64,000 nt of DNA from Streptomyces sp. NBC_01485 (GCF_036227125.1 NZ_CP109435.1:7688001-7752000); one strand, 5' to 3'. Shown: positions 34,245-42,742, numbered from the stretch's first letter. Program-made: numbers and translations. Notes: generated from the letters alone by a model not told the origin.

Positions 34245-35819
34245 GTGGATCGCGTGGACCTCATACGCCCGCCCGCCGGGGCCGCGGCACCCGCCGTCGG
34301 CATCGCCGAGCGCGCCGACGGCTACGCTGCCGCGCCGCTGCTCAACTGTCTACTGCGGGAACTCGCCGAACCGCTGCCTGGCCCACAGGGGGGTGACGGC
34401 CGACTCGTCGTGTACCGCCTGTCCGGCAGCGGCCTGCTGCTGCGCGTACGCGGCACCCGGCGGCCCGCCGCACCCGAGGTGCACACGGCGGGCGCCTGGC
34501 ACCGCCTCGGCCACCCCGCGCTCGTCGCACTGGTCGCGGACGAACTGCGCCGGCGCACCGGGCTGGCCAACCACGAACTGCCCGCCGAGATGACCGACAG
34601 CCGGGACGCGGTCGCCGCGCTGCTCACCGCACGCGCGCGTGCCACTCCGCCGGCCTCTCCCTACCTGCGCTCCGAGCAGTCCCTGATCACCGGCCACCCC
34701 CACCATCCCGCCCCCAAGGCGCGTGGCGGGGGCCCGCCCGCAGGCTGGCTGCCGTACGCCCCGGAGGCGCACGCCCGCTTCCCGCTGGCGCTGCTGGGGG
34801 TGCGCGAGGACCTGGTCGTCGAGGAGGGCGACACCTCCGCGCTGGACGCGCTCGGCGAGGCCCCGCCCGGCTACCGGCTGCTGCCCGCCCACCCCTGGCA
34901 GCTCGACCTGGCCGGCCCGCAGCTCGCGCCCGCCTTCGCCGACGGCCGACTGCTGCGGCTCGGCACGACCGACTTCGACGCCTGGCCGACGGCCGCCGTA
35001 CGCACGCTGTACGCGCCCGAGCGGGACCTGTGCCTGAAGTTCAGCCTCGACGTCCGCATCACCAACGACATCCGCCGGCTGTGGCGCCACGACCTGCTGA
35101 AGCTGCGCCGGACGGACGCGGCGGCGGCCCGCGCCTTCGAGGCCCGCGCTCGCGAGACCCCTGGCGGGACCCCCGGCGGCCCTGCGGTCTGGCTGAGCGA
35201 CCGCGGCTACCGCACCGCCGCCTTCGCCTTCGAGGAGCTCGCCGCGCTGGTCCGCGACGGCCTGGACGGCCGCCTGCTGCCCGGCACGAGCCCGCTGCTC
35301 GCCGCGGGCCTCGTGGAGGGCTTCGACGGCAGCCCCCTGGCCGCGACGGCTGACCCGGCGGCCTGGTGGGAGGCGTACCTCGCCGTCGTCGTCCCGCCGG
35401 CGCTGTACGCCTTCGCCGACCACGGCGTCGTCCTGGAGGCGCATCTGCAGAACACCCTGGTCGCCGTCGACGCCGACGGCACCCCCGTGCAGGCCCTGTT
35501 CCGGGACGCCGAGGGCGTGAAGCTGCTGCCGGACGTGACGCGGGCGGCCGGCTGGGAGCGACTGGTGTACTGCCTGGTCGTGAACCACCTCTGCGAGGTC
35601 GCCGCGGCCCTCGCCGAGCACCACCCCGGCCTCGATCCCTGGCCCGCCGTGCGCCGCGAACTGGCCCGCCACGACCTCCCCGAGGCCGCCGCCCTGCTCA
35701 CCGCGCCCACCCTGCCCGGCAAGACCAACCTGCTGCTGCGCTGGACGGGCGCGGACGGGGCGGACGCCCGCTACCTGCCGTTGCCCAATCCCCTGGCCGG
35801 GGCCGCTGGCATACCCTGA
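34245..35819 (+). CDS. IucA/IucC-type siderophore synthetase (second)
   Basis: 524 aa from GTG 34245 (GGGAG close upstream; GTG 34254 is possible). The ATP-site motif is intact: TGHPHHPAPKARGG. PAHPWQ, FSLDVRITNDIRR and EAHLQNTLVAV complete the NIS signature. The two synthetases differ widely and may act in sequence on the two ends of one acid. The shared 109-bp gap shows no DmdR/IdeR-type iron box. Followed after 5 bp by the HipA-like gene. Confidence 0.88.
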   Translation: MDRVDLIRPPAGAAAPAVGIAERADGYAAAPLLNCLLRELAEPLPGPQGGDGRLVVYRLSGSGLLLRVRGTRRPAAPEVHTAGAWHRLGHPALVALVADELRRRTGLANHELPAEMTDSRDAVAALLTARARATPPASPYLRSEQSLITGHPHHPAPKARGGGPPAGWLPYAPEAHARFPLALLGVREDLVVEEGDTSALDALGEAPPGYRLLPAHPWQLDLAGPQLAPAFADGRLLRLGTTDFDAWPTAAVRTLYAPERDLCLKFSLDVRITNDIRRLWRHDLLKLRRTDAAAARAFEARARETPGGTPGGPAVWLSDRGYRTAAFAFEELAALVRDGLDGRLLPGTSPLLAAGLVEGFDGSPLAATADPAAWWEAYLAVVVPPALYAFADHGVVLEAHLQNTLVAVDADGTPVQALFRDAEGVKLLPDVTRAAGWERLVYCLVVNHLCEVAAALAEHHPGLDPWPAVRRELARHDLPEAAALLTAPTLPGKTNLLLRWTGADGADARYLPLPNPLAGAAGIP

Positions 35820-35824
35820 CCGGC

Positions 35825-36739
35825 GTGCTGCGCGATGTGACTGCTGTTCGATACGTGACCCCGCTGAGGTCCGGCGGCTCCGTCCCCGGAGTCGTCGAGG
35901 CCGACGACCTGGGCACCTACGTCGTGAAGTTCACCGGCTCCGCGCAGGGCCGCAAGGCGCTGGTCGCCGAGGTGATCGTGGGCGAGCTGGCCCGCGCCCT
36001 CGGCCTCAGGTTCCCCGAGCTGGTGCTCGTGCACTTCGACCCGGCGATCGCCGACGGCGAGCCCCACCAGGAGGTGCGGGACCTGCACGGCGCGAGCGCG
36101 GGCCTCAATCTGGGCATGGACCACCTGCCGGGCGCGCGGGACTTCACCCCGGAGGTCGCCAAGAGCTTCCCGGTCGACCCCCTGGAGGCGGGCCGCATCG
36201 TCTGGCTCGACGCCCTCACCGTCAACGTCGACCGTACGGTCCACAGCTCCAACCTCATGGTCTGGCCGACGCTCGGCATCGCGCCCGCGCGCCTGTGGCT
36301 GATCGACCACGGCGCGGCCCTCGTCTTCCACCACCGCTGGGACGGCTCCGACCCCGCGAAGGCGTACGACTTCCGGCATCACGCGCTCGGCCACTGCACG
36401 CCCGACGTGCGGGCGGCCGACGCGGAGCTGGCTCCCCGGGTGACGCTCGAACTCCTGCGGGAGATCGCGGGCGTCGTCCCGGACGCCTGGCTGGCCGGCG
36501 AGGAGGGCTTCGCCGGCCCGGACGACGTCCGGAAGGCGTACGTCGACTATCTCCACGCGCGCGTGCGGGCCTCTGCGGCCTGGCTGCCCACCGACTTTCC
36601 CACCCGGGAGGAACTCGCCGCCGAGGAGGCCCAGCGCGCGGCGAGGACGCAGCAGGGCCGCCCGAACTGGCTCAAGCGGGTCCCCGACCTGCACGGCAGA
36701 CCGGCGGCTGAACAGGATTGGTCGGTGCACCTCGGATGA
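35825..36739 (+). CDS. HipA-like kinase-fold protein
   Basis: 304 aa from GTG 35825. The N-terminal GTYVVKFTGSAQGRKALVAE and the later LTVNVDRTVHSSNLMV and WLIDHGAAL are the ATP- and metal-binding parts of HipA-like Ser/Thr kinases. There is no HipB partner, and the N-terminal HipA subdomain is absent, so this is the free-standing family common in actinobacteria, substrate unknown. No ribosome-binding site; it is 5 bp from the siderophore synthetase stop. Its stop overlaps the SelW-like gene (ATGA). Confidence 0.8.
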   Translation: MLRDVTAVRYVTPLRSGGSVPGVVEADDLGTYVVKFTGSAQGRKALVAEVIVGELARALGLRFPELVLVHFDPAIADGEPHQEVRDLHGASAGLNLGMDHLPGARDFTPEVAKSFPVDPLEAGRIVWLDALTVNVDRTVHSSNLMVWPTLGIAPARLWLIDHGAALVFHHRWDGSDPAKAYDFRHHALGHCTPDVRAADAELAPRVTLELLREIAGVVPDAWLAGEEGFAGPDDVRKAYVDYLHARVRASAAWLPTDFPTREELAAEEAQRAARTQQGRPNWLKRVPDLHGRPAAEQDWSVHLG

Positions 36740-37104
36740 CCGAGAACGCGCAGGACGCGCAGGACGCGCAGGACGCGGAGGACGCGCAGGACGCGGAGGA
36801 CGCGCAGGACGCGGAGGACGCGCAGAACACGCAGGTCGTGCAGATCGAGTACTGCACCCAGTGCCGCTGGCTGCCCCGCGCGGCCTGGCTGGCGCAGGAG
36901 CTCCTGACGACCTTCGAGACCGAGCTGACGGAACTGTCCCTGAAGCCCGGCAAGGGCGGTGTCTTCGTCGTCCGCGTGAACGACGAGGTCGTCTGGGACC
37001 GCCGGGAACAGGGTTTCCCGGAGCCGACGGCGGTGAAGAGGCTCGTACGCGACCGAGTGGCCCCGGGAAAGTCCCTGGGCCACTCGGACCAGCCTGCGTC
37101 TTGA
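36736..37104 (+). CDS. SelW/Rdx-family thioredoxin-like protein with repeat N-terminus
   Basis: 122 aa. After a low-complexity head of repeated QDA/EDA triplets (residues 5-30) comes the Rdx fold: YCTQCRWLPRAAWLAQELL with the redox pair Cys-x-x-Cys, then GVFVVRVNDEVVWDRR. SelW-like proteins act in thiol redox; the bacterial role is unknown. Coupled to the HipA-like gene. The acidic repeat head is encoded by a 9-bp tandem repeat and is probably variable. Confidence 0.85.
   Translation: MTENAQDAQDAQDAEDAQDAEDAQDAEDAQNTQVVQIEYCTQCRWLPRAAWLAQELLTTFETELTELSLKPGKGGVFVVRVNDEVVWDRREQGFPEPTAVKRLVRDRVAPGKSLGHSDQPAS
36745..36825 (+). repeat. 9-bp tandem repeat inside the SelW-like gene
   Basis: About nine units of GCGCAGGAC or GCGGAGGAC in frame, giving alternate Gln-Asp and Glu-Asp tripeptides. 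Unit mixing (QDA, QDA, EDA...) shows slippage and exchange. Confidence 0.85.
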
Positions 37105-37149
37105 CGCTCAGCCGTTGATGTTCAAGCGCTACTGCTCAGTGCCTGATGC

Positions 37150-38784
37150 TCAGCCCTTGAGCTGCTCGTACGCGGGCAGTGTCAGGAAGTCCGCGTAGTC
37201 GTCGTCGAGGGCGACCTCCAGGAGCAGGTCGTGGGCCTGCTGCCAGTGGCCGGAGGCGAAGGCCTCCTCGCCGAGTTCGGCGCGGATGTTCGCCAGTTCC
37301 TCGGCGGCGACCTCGCGGGCCAGCTCGGGCGTCGCCTTGACCGTCTGTCCGTCGTGCTCGAACTCGACGCCGGCGTTGATCCACTGCCAGATCTGCGAGC
37401 GGGAGATCTCGGCGGTGGCCGCGTCCTCCATGAGGTTGAAGATGGCGACCGCGCCGAGGCCGCGCAGCCAGGCCTCGATGTAACGGACGCCGACCTGCAC
37501 GGCGTTGACGAGACCGGCGTACGTCGGCGCGGCCTTCAGCGAGTCGATCGCGATCAGTTCGCCCGCCTCGACGTGGACGTCCTCGCGCAGCCGGTCCTTC
37601 TGGTTCGGCTTGTCGCCGAGGACCTTGTCGAAGGACTCCAGGGCGATCGGGACCAGGTCGGGGTGGGCGACCCAGGAGCCGTCGAAACCGTCGCCGGCCT
37701 CGCGGTCCTTGTCGGCGCGGACCTTCTCGAAGGCGACCTTGTTGACCTCGGCGTCCCGGCGGGACGGGATGAAGGCCGCCATGCCGCCGATCGCGTGCGC
37801 GCCGCGCTTGTGGCAGGTGCGGACGAGGAGTTCGGTGTACGCGCGCATGAACGGGGCGGTCATCGTCACCGCGTTGCGGTCCGGGAGGACGAACTTGGCG
37901 CCGCCGTCACGGAAGTTCTTGACGATGGAGAACAGGTAGTCCCAGCGGCCGGCGTTCAACCCCGAGGCGTGGTCGCGGAGTTCGTAGAGGATCTCGTCCA
38001 TCTCGTACGCGGCCGTGATCGTCTCGATCAGGACGGTGGCGCGGACCGTGCCCTGCGGGATGCCGACGTAGTCCTGCGCGAAGACGAACACGTCGTTCCA
38101 CAGGCGTGCTTCGAGGTGCGACTCCGTCTTCGGGAGGTAGAAGTACGGGCCCTTGCCGAGGTCGAGCAGGCGCTGGGCGTTGTGGAAGAAGTACAGGCCG
38201 AAGTCGACGAAGCCGCCGGGGACCTGGCTGCCGTCGGCGTCGACGAGGTGCCGCTCGTTGAGGTGCCAGCCACGCGGGCGCATGACGACCGTGGCGAGCT
38301 CGCTGTCGTCCTTCAGCGCGTACGACTTGCCCGACCTCGGGTCGGTGAAGTCGATGTTGCGGGTGTACGCGTCGGCCAGGTTGATCTGACCGAGGACGAC
38401 GTTCTCCCAGGTCGGCGCGGAGGCGTCCTCGAAGTCCGCGAGCCAGATCCGGGCGCCCGAGTTGAGCGCGTTGATCGTCATCTTGCGGTCGGTCGGACCG
38501 GTGATCTCGACCCGGCGGTCGTTCAGGGCCGCGGGGGAGGGGGCCACCCGCCAGGAGTCGTCCGCGCGGATCGCGGCGGTCTCCGGGAGGAAGTCGAGCG
38601 TGGAGGTGCGGGCGATCTCGGCGCGGCGCTCCGCGCGGCGGGCGAGGAGCTCGTCACGGCGCGGCGTGAACCGCCGGTGCAGCTCGGCCACGAAGGCGAG
38701 CGCCGCCTCGGTGAGGACCTCCTCCTGCCGCGGCAGGGGCTCGGCGTCGACGATGGTCAGCGGGGACGGCGCTGGTGCGGACAT
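37150..38784 (-). CDS. aceB: Malate synthase A
   Basis: 544 aa. It condenses glyoxylate and acetyl-CoA to malate. Typical stretches: DFEDASAPTWENVV, MRPRGWHLNERH, the catalytic and metal part VLIETITAAYEMDEILYELR, and FDGSWVAHPDLVPIA. GAAGGAAG precedes the ATG. No isocitrate lyase gene lies nearby; with the AllR-type promoter upstream it belongs to glyoxylate made from purines. A good promoter and operator are at 38867-38908. Confidence 0.96.
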   Translation of the reverse strand: MSAPAPSPLTIVDAEPLPRQEEVLTEAALAFVAELHRRFTPRRDELLARRAERRAEIARTSTLDFLPETAAIRADDSWRVAPSPAALNDRRVEITGPTDRKMTINALNSGARIWLADFEDASAPTWENVVLGQINLADAYTRNIDFTDPRSGKSYALKDDSELATVVMRPRGWHLNERHLVDADGSQVPGGFVDFGLYFFHNAQRLLDLGKGPYFYLPKTESHLEARLWNDVFVFAQDYVGIPQGTVRATVLIETITAAYEMDEILYELRDHASGLNAGRWDYLFSIVKNFRDGGAKFVLPDRNAVTMTAPFMRAYTELLVRTCHKRGAHAIGGMAAFIPSRRDAEVNKVAFEKVRADKDREAGDGFDGSWVAHPDLVPIALESFDKVLGDKPNQKDRLREDVHVEAGELIAIDSLKAAPTYAGLVNAVQVGVRYIEAWLRGLGAVAIFNLMEDAATAEISRSQIWQWINAGVEFEHDGQTVKATPELAREVAAEELANIRAELGEEAFASGHWQQAHDLLLEVALDDDYADFLTLPAYEQLKG

Positions 38785-38866
38785 GAACGGTCACTTCCTT
38801 CAGCGGTGGCACCAGGTGCCAGTCGAACCGGGGTAGGGCGAGCAGGTCCCCGGACGGGCCGGGTCC

Positions 38867-38908
38867 TTCTGAACAGTGGATACTAGTTTCCTCATCGTGG
38901 AAGTTCAA
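38867..38908 (-). promoter_or_regulatory. aceB promoter with AllR-type operator in the spacer
   Basis: Minus strand: TTGAAC (38903-38908) and TAGTAT (38880-38885) with a 17-bp spacer. The box TTCCACGATGAGGAA fills 15 of these 17 bases (38888-38902). A weaker copy, TTCT-N7-GGAT on the plus strand, lies at 38867-38881 over the start point, again 21 bp centre to centre. Binding would block polymerase directly. Confidence 0.75.
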
Positions 38909-38972
38909 TGGTTTGTTGATATCAAGATTCTCCGGGTCGAGGCAAGGTGGCGCTCAGTGCCAGGCTCCTCAC

Positions 38973-39674
38973 TCAAGGTTGACGAGATCCCGACTCGAGG
39001 TGGACGAGATCTCCGGGGGTGTCGATGTCGAACGGCCGGGCGACGTCCCCGCACTCCACGAGCATGATCGCCGCCTCGTGTTCCTTCAGGTAGGCACGCG
39101 CCCCCCGGTCGCCGGTCGCGGTCGCCGCGACGCCCGCCCAGTGGGCGGCCCCGAACAGCACGGGGTGGCCGCGTACGCCGTCGTAGGCGGCGGAGACGAG
39201 CGAGGACTCGTCCTCGTAGGCGGCGCGTACCCGGGCCACCGCGTCCGGCCCGATGCCGGGCTGGTCGACGAGCGAGACGAGCGCGGCCCGCGCCCCCGTC
39301 CCGGCGAGCGAGGCGAGCCCGGCCCGCAGCGACGTGCCCATGCCCTGCGCCCACTCCGGATTCGGCACGATCACGCACCCTTCCAGCCGCGCCCGCTCCC
39401 GTACGGTGCCGGCGGCGGCCCCGAGGACCACGTGCACGCGCGTGCAGCCCGCCGCACGCAGCACCCCGACCGCGTGCTCCACCAGGGGCCGCCCCCGGTG
39501 TTCGAGCAGCGCCTTGGGCCGCCCGCCGAGCCGCCGGCCCCCGCCCGCGGCCAGCAGCAGGCCGACCACCTGGTCGCCGGTCGAATCGCCGGCCGAATCG
39601 CCGGCCGAATCGCCGGCCGAATCGCCGGCCGATCCGCCGGCCGGGCCGCCGGCAGGGTCTTCCTTTTGCGTCAT
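38973..39674 (-). CDS. MobA/MocA-like nucleotidyltransferase
   Basis: 233 aa. The nucleotide-binding motif is GLLLAAGGGRRLGGRPKALL, and LVSLVDQPGIGP and GHPVLFG are also conserved. This group transfers CMP or GMP to molybdopterin; next to purine genes it could supply the cytosine form to xanthine dehydrogenase, but that is inference. The N-terminus has a repeated AGDS unit (12-bp repeat) before the domain. Start ATG 39674. Confidence 0.83.
   Translation of the reverse strand: MTQKEDPAGGPAGGSAGDSAGDSAGDSAGDSTGDQVVGLLLAAGGGRRLGGRPKALLEHRGRPLVEHAVGVLRAAGCTRVHVVLGAAAGTVRERARLEGCVIVPNPEWAQGMGTSLRAGLASLAGTGARAALVSLVDQPGIGPDAVARVRAAYEDESSLVSAAYDGVRGHPVLFGAAHWAGVAATATGDRGARAYLKEHEAAIMLVECGDVARPFDIDTPGDLVHLESGSRQP
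39578..39650 (-). repeat. 12-bp tandem repeat in the nucleotidyltransferase N-terminus
   Basis: About five units of CGGCCGAATCGC plus variants, in frame, encoding Gly-Asp-Ser-Ala repeats ahead of the catalytic domain. Probably a slippage-prone linker. Confidence 0.85.
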
Positions 39675-39857
39675 GCGTCCTGCATACCTGACGCGGCGTC
39701 GACCACACGCTTTCCCGGGGCCGAATTTTCGTCCGCGTGGTGGCGCACCCGGCATCGGGTGGCGTTTACTGACCCGCGCGTCCTCCGGCGCCCGCCGGCG
39801 CCATGGGGACGCGGGGCGGGACCACGCGCGCGTGCGCGTGTGCGAGGGGGGAGAGCT

Positions 39858-40172
39858 GTGTTGCGGAGCTTGGGGCAGAGAGCAGTGACCGGCAGCGACG
39901 AGGATCCGAAGGTGGCGCGACTGCGGACCGCGGTGTCCCGGCTGCGCCGCGAACTCGCCGCGCACCCGGCCGAGTTCCCCGACCGGGTCATCGCCGAGGA
40001 CGAACTCGCCGCGCTCGCCGCGATGGCGACCCACGGCGTCCCGGAGATCCGCCGGTTACGCCGTTCCCTGCTCCTGATCGCGGGCGCGATCGGCTCGGTG
40101 AGCGCACTGAACCGGGGCCTGTCGGACGTACGCGACGCCGTGGAACTGTTCGGGGACACACCACGTCGCTGA
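39858..40172 (+). CDS. DUF5955-like small protein
   Basis: 104 aa from GTG 39858 (GGGGGGAG at about 5 bp; GTG 39885 possible). Mostly helical: KVARLRTAVSRLRRELAAHP, then EIRRLRRSLLLIAGAIGSVSALNRGL. It fits a small Streptomyces family (DUF5955) of unknown role. Divergent from the nucleotidyltransferase gene; 183 bp between. Confidence 0.7.
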   Translation: MLRSLGQRAVTGSDEDPKVARLRTAVSRLRRELAAHPAEFPDRVIAEDELAALAAMATHGVPEIRRLRRSLLLIAGAIGSVSALNRGLSDVRDAVELFGDTPRR

Positions 40173-40255
40173 GCCGTGACGGGGCGAGGCGGGCGGGGAG
40201 TGCGGGGCGTACTCGGATGTCGCGCCCCGACTCGTGGCCGCCGCCCCGGCGGCTT

Positions 40256-41056
40256 CTAGGCCGCCGGTCCCGAGCTTGTCAGCGCCTCTGACAGTTCCAC
40301 CGCCACCTGTTGCAGCACCGGCACGATCCTCTCGATGGCCGACTCCGTGACGCGGCCCGCCGGGCCGGAGATGGAGATGGCCGCGGCGGTGGGGGAGTCC
40401 GGCACGGTCACCGCCAGGCAGCGGACGCCGATCTCCTGCTCGTTGTCGTCGACCGCGAACCCGGCCTGGCGCACGTCCGCGAGCGCCGCGAGGAAACCGT
40501 CGGGGGTGGTGATCGTCTTCTCGGTGGCGGCGGGCATGCCGGTGCGGGCGAGCAGGGCGCGCACCTCGCCGTCCGGGAAGCCCGCCAGCAGCGCCTTGCC
40601 TACGCCCGTGGAGTGCGGCAGGACCCGGCGCCCGACCTCGGTGAACATCCGCATCGAGTGCTTGGACGGCACCTGCGCCACGTACACGATCTCGTCGCCG
40701 TCGAGCAGCGCCATGTTCGCCGTCTCGCCGGTCTCCTCGACCAGGCGGGCCAGGTAGGGGCGGGCCCAGGTGCCCAGCAGCCGGGACGCGGACTCGCCGA
40801 GCCGGATCAGCCGCGGGCCCAGCGCATAGCGGCGGTTGGTCTGCTGACGGACGTAACCGCAGGCCACCAGGGTGCGCATCAGACGGTGGATGGTGGGCAG
40901 CGGCAGTCCGCTGCTCGCGGAGAGCTCGCTGAGGCCCACCTCGCCTCCCGCGTCCGCCATCCGCTCCAGCAGATCGAAGGCGCGCTCGAGGGACTGGACC
41001 CCTCCGCCGGCGGACTTGGCGGCGGAGTCGGTGGTGCTGGCGCTGGACGTCGGCAC
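40256..41056 (-). CDS. allR: IclR-family repressor of allantoin and glyoxylate genes
   Basis: 266 aa from GTG 41056 (AAAGGAA upstream). An N-terminal winged helix (VQSLERAFDLLERMADAGGEV...GLPLPTIHRLMRTL) is followed by the IclR effector domain (TGETANMALLDGDEIVYVAQVP, GVGKALLAGFP). Its place beside allB and the shared boxes support the AllR role; in S. coelicolor AllR is known to repress this pathway. Two boxes at its own promoter suggest autoregulation. Confidence 0.9.
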   Translation of the reverse strand: MPTSSASTTDSAAKSAGGGVQSLERAFDLLERMADAGGEVGLSELSASSGLPLPTIHRLMRTLVACGYVRQQTNRRYALGPRLIRLGESASRLLGTWARPYLARLVEETGETANMALLDGDEIVYVAQVPSKHSMRMFTEVGRRVLPHSTGVGKALLAGFPDGEVRALLARTGMPAATEKTITTPDGFLAALADVRQAGFAVDDNEQEIGVRCLAVTVPDSPTAAAISISGPAGRVTESAIERIVPVLQQVAVELSEALTSSGPAA

Positions 41057-41136
41057 GGCGCGTTCCTTTCGAAACAGGCGGGAAGAGCTGAAGCCTACCC
41101 GCCGGTCGGTTGACTCCTCGCTTGTGCCTAGCTACG

Positions 41137-41179
41137 TTCTGCTTGTCGGAATACTAATTCCGCTTTATGGAAACGTCCA
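41137..41179 (-). promoter_or_regulatory. allR promoter with tandem AllR-type boxes
   Basis: Minus strand: TGGACG (41174-41179) and TAGTAT (41151-41156), spacer 17 bp, filled by the box TTCCGCTTTATGGAA (41158-41172). A weaker box TTCTGCTTGTCGGAA (41137-41151) overlaps the start point, centres 21 bp apart. The same geometry as aceB. Confidence 0.75.
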
Positions 41180-41244
41180 GAGTGGCGGCGGTGGGTGCAC
41201 TGTGGAAAGTGTGCCCTTGACGGCATGAAGGCGGGAGTGAAGAC

Positions 41245-41279
41245 TTCTTCAACAGAACGTTGAATTCCGTTACGTGGAA
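41245..41279 (+). promoter_or_regulatory. AllR-type operator at the allB promoter
   Basis: Box TTCCGTTACGTGGAA at 41265-41279, following a TTGAAT (41260-41265) that could be -35; no good -10 is seen. A partial dyad TTCT-N5-AGAA (41245-41257) is centred 21 bp upstream and overlaps the dyad TTCAAC-N5-GTTGAA (41248-41264). Confidence 0.6.
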
Positions 41280-41308
41280 GTTTCTGACGGAAGACGAGAG
41301 GGGTCCGG

Positions 41309-42646
41309 GTGTCCGACGCTGAACTGGTGCTGCGCTCGACGCGCGTCATCACTCCCGAAGGGACGCGGCCCGCCGCGGTCGCCGTCGCGGGCGGCGAGAT
41401 CACGGCCGTCCTGCCGTACGACGCCCCCGTCCCCGAGGGCGCCCGGCTGGAGGACTTCGGCGACGACGTCCTGCTGCCCGGCCTGGTCGACACGCACGTG
41501 CACGTCAACGACCCCGGCCGCACCCACTGGGAGGGCTTCTGGACCGCCACGCGCGCGGCGGCGGCCGGCGGCATCACCACCCTCGTCGACATGCCCCTCA
41601 ACTCCCTCCCGCCGACCACCACGGTCGAGCACCTCCGCGTCAAGCAGCGGGTCGCCGCCGACAAGGCGCACATCGACGTCGGCTTCTGGGGCGGCGCGCT
41701 GCCCGACAACGTCAAGGACCTGCGCCCGCTGCACGACACCGGCGTCTTCGGCTTCAAGGCCTTCCTCTCCCCGTCGGGCGTGGACGAGTTCCCGCACCTC
41801 GACGAGGACGGACTCGCCCGGTCGCTCGCCGAGATCGCCGCCTTCGACGGCCTGCTGATCGTCCACGCCGAGGACCCGCACCACCTGGCCGCCGCCCCGC
41901 AGCAGGGCGGCCCCAGGTACGCCGACTTCCTGGCCTCCCGTCCCCGCGACGCCGAGGACACCGCCATCGCGCACCTCATCGCCGAGGCCGGACGCCTCCA
42001 CGCGCGCGTGCACGTCCTGCACCTCTCCTCCAGCGACGCGCTGCCGCTGATCGCAGCCGCCAAGGCGGAGGGCGTCCGCGTCACGGTCGAGACCTGCCCG
42101 CACTACCTGACCCTCACCGCCGAGGAAGTCCCCGACGGCGCCAGCGAGTTCAAGTGCTGCCCGCCCATCCGCGAGTCCGCCAACCAGGACCTGCTGTGGC
42201 AGGCCCTCGCGGACGGCACCATCGACTGCGTGGTCACCGACCACTCCCCGTCCACGGCCGACCTGAAGACCGACGACTTCGCCACCGCGTGGGGCGGCAT
42301 CTCGGGTCTTCAGCTGAGCCTGGCGGCGGTCTGGACCGAGGCGCGCCGGCGCGGCCACGGCCTGGAGGACGTCGTCCGGTGGATGTCCGCGCGCACCGCA
42401 GCCGTCGCCGGCCTCACCCGCAAGGGCGCGATCGAGGTGGGCCGCGACGCCGACTTCGCCGTCCTCGCCCCCGACGAGACCTTCACCGTCGACCCGGCCG
42501 CCCTCCAGCACCGCAACCGCGTCACGGCGTACGCCGGCAAGACCCTGTCCGGCGTCGTGAAGTCCACCTGGCTGCGCGGCGAACGGATCGTCGCCGACGG
42601 CGAGTTCACCGAGCCGAAGGGCCGACTCCTCACCCGCACCCCCTGA
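41309..42646 (+). CDS. allB: Allantoinase
   Basis: 445 aa from GTG 41309 (GAGAGGGG upstream). Opens allantoin to allantoate with a binuclear metal site. Ligands are visible: DTHVHVNDPG, the carboxylated Lys in FGFKAFLSPSG, ETCPHYL, and the Asp in VVTDHSPS. Length is normal. First of the allB-allantoicase pair; allR is divergent. Confidence 0.95.
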   Translation: MSDAELVLRSTRVITPEGTRPAAVAVAGGEITAVLPYDAPVPEGARLEDFGDDVLLPGLVDTHVHVNDPGRTHWEGFWTATRAAAAGGITTLVDMPLNSLPPTTTVEHLRVKQRVAADKAHIDVGFWGGALPDNVKDLRPLHDTGVFGFKAFLSPSGVDEFPHLDEDGLARSLAEIAAFDGLLIVHAEDPHHLAAAPQQGGPRYADFLASRPRDAEDTAIAHLIAEAGRLHARVHVLHLSSSDALPLIAAAKAEGVRVTVETCPHYLTLTAEEVPDGASEFKCCPPIRESANQDLLWQALADGTIDCVVTDHSPSTADLKTDDFATAWGGISGLQLSLAAVWTEARRRGHGLEDVVRWMSARTAAVAGLTRKGAIEVGRDADFAVLAPDETFTVDPAALQHRNRVTAYAGKTLSGVVKSTWLRGERIVADGEFTEPKGRLLTRTP

Positions 42647-42742
42647 GTCACGGGGGCGCCCGCACCCCGTGCCCCGTACGTACTACGACTCCCCGCACCT
42701 GCACCCGCACCGGCCGACCCCCGAAAGGCAGACCTGATCACC

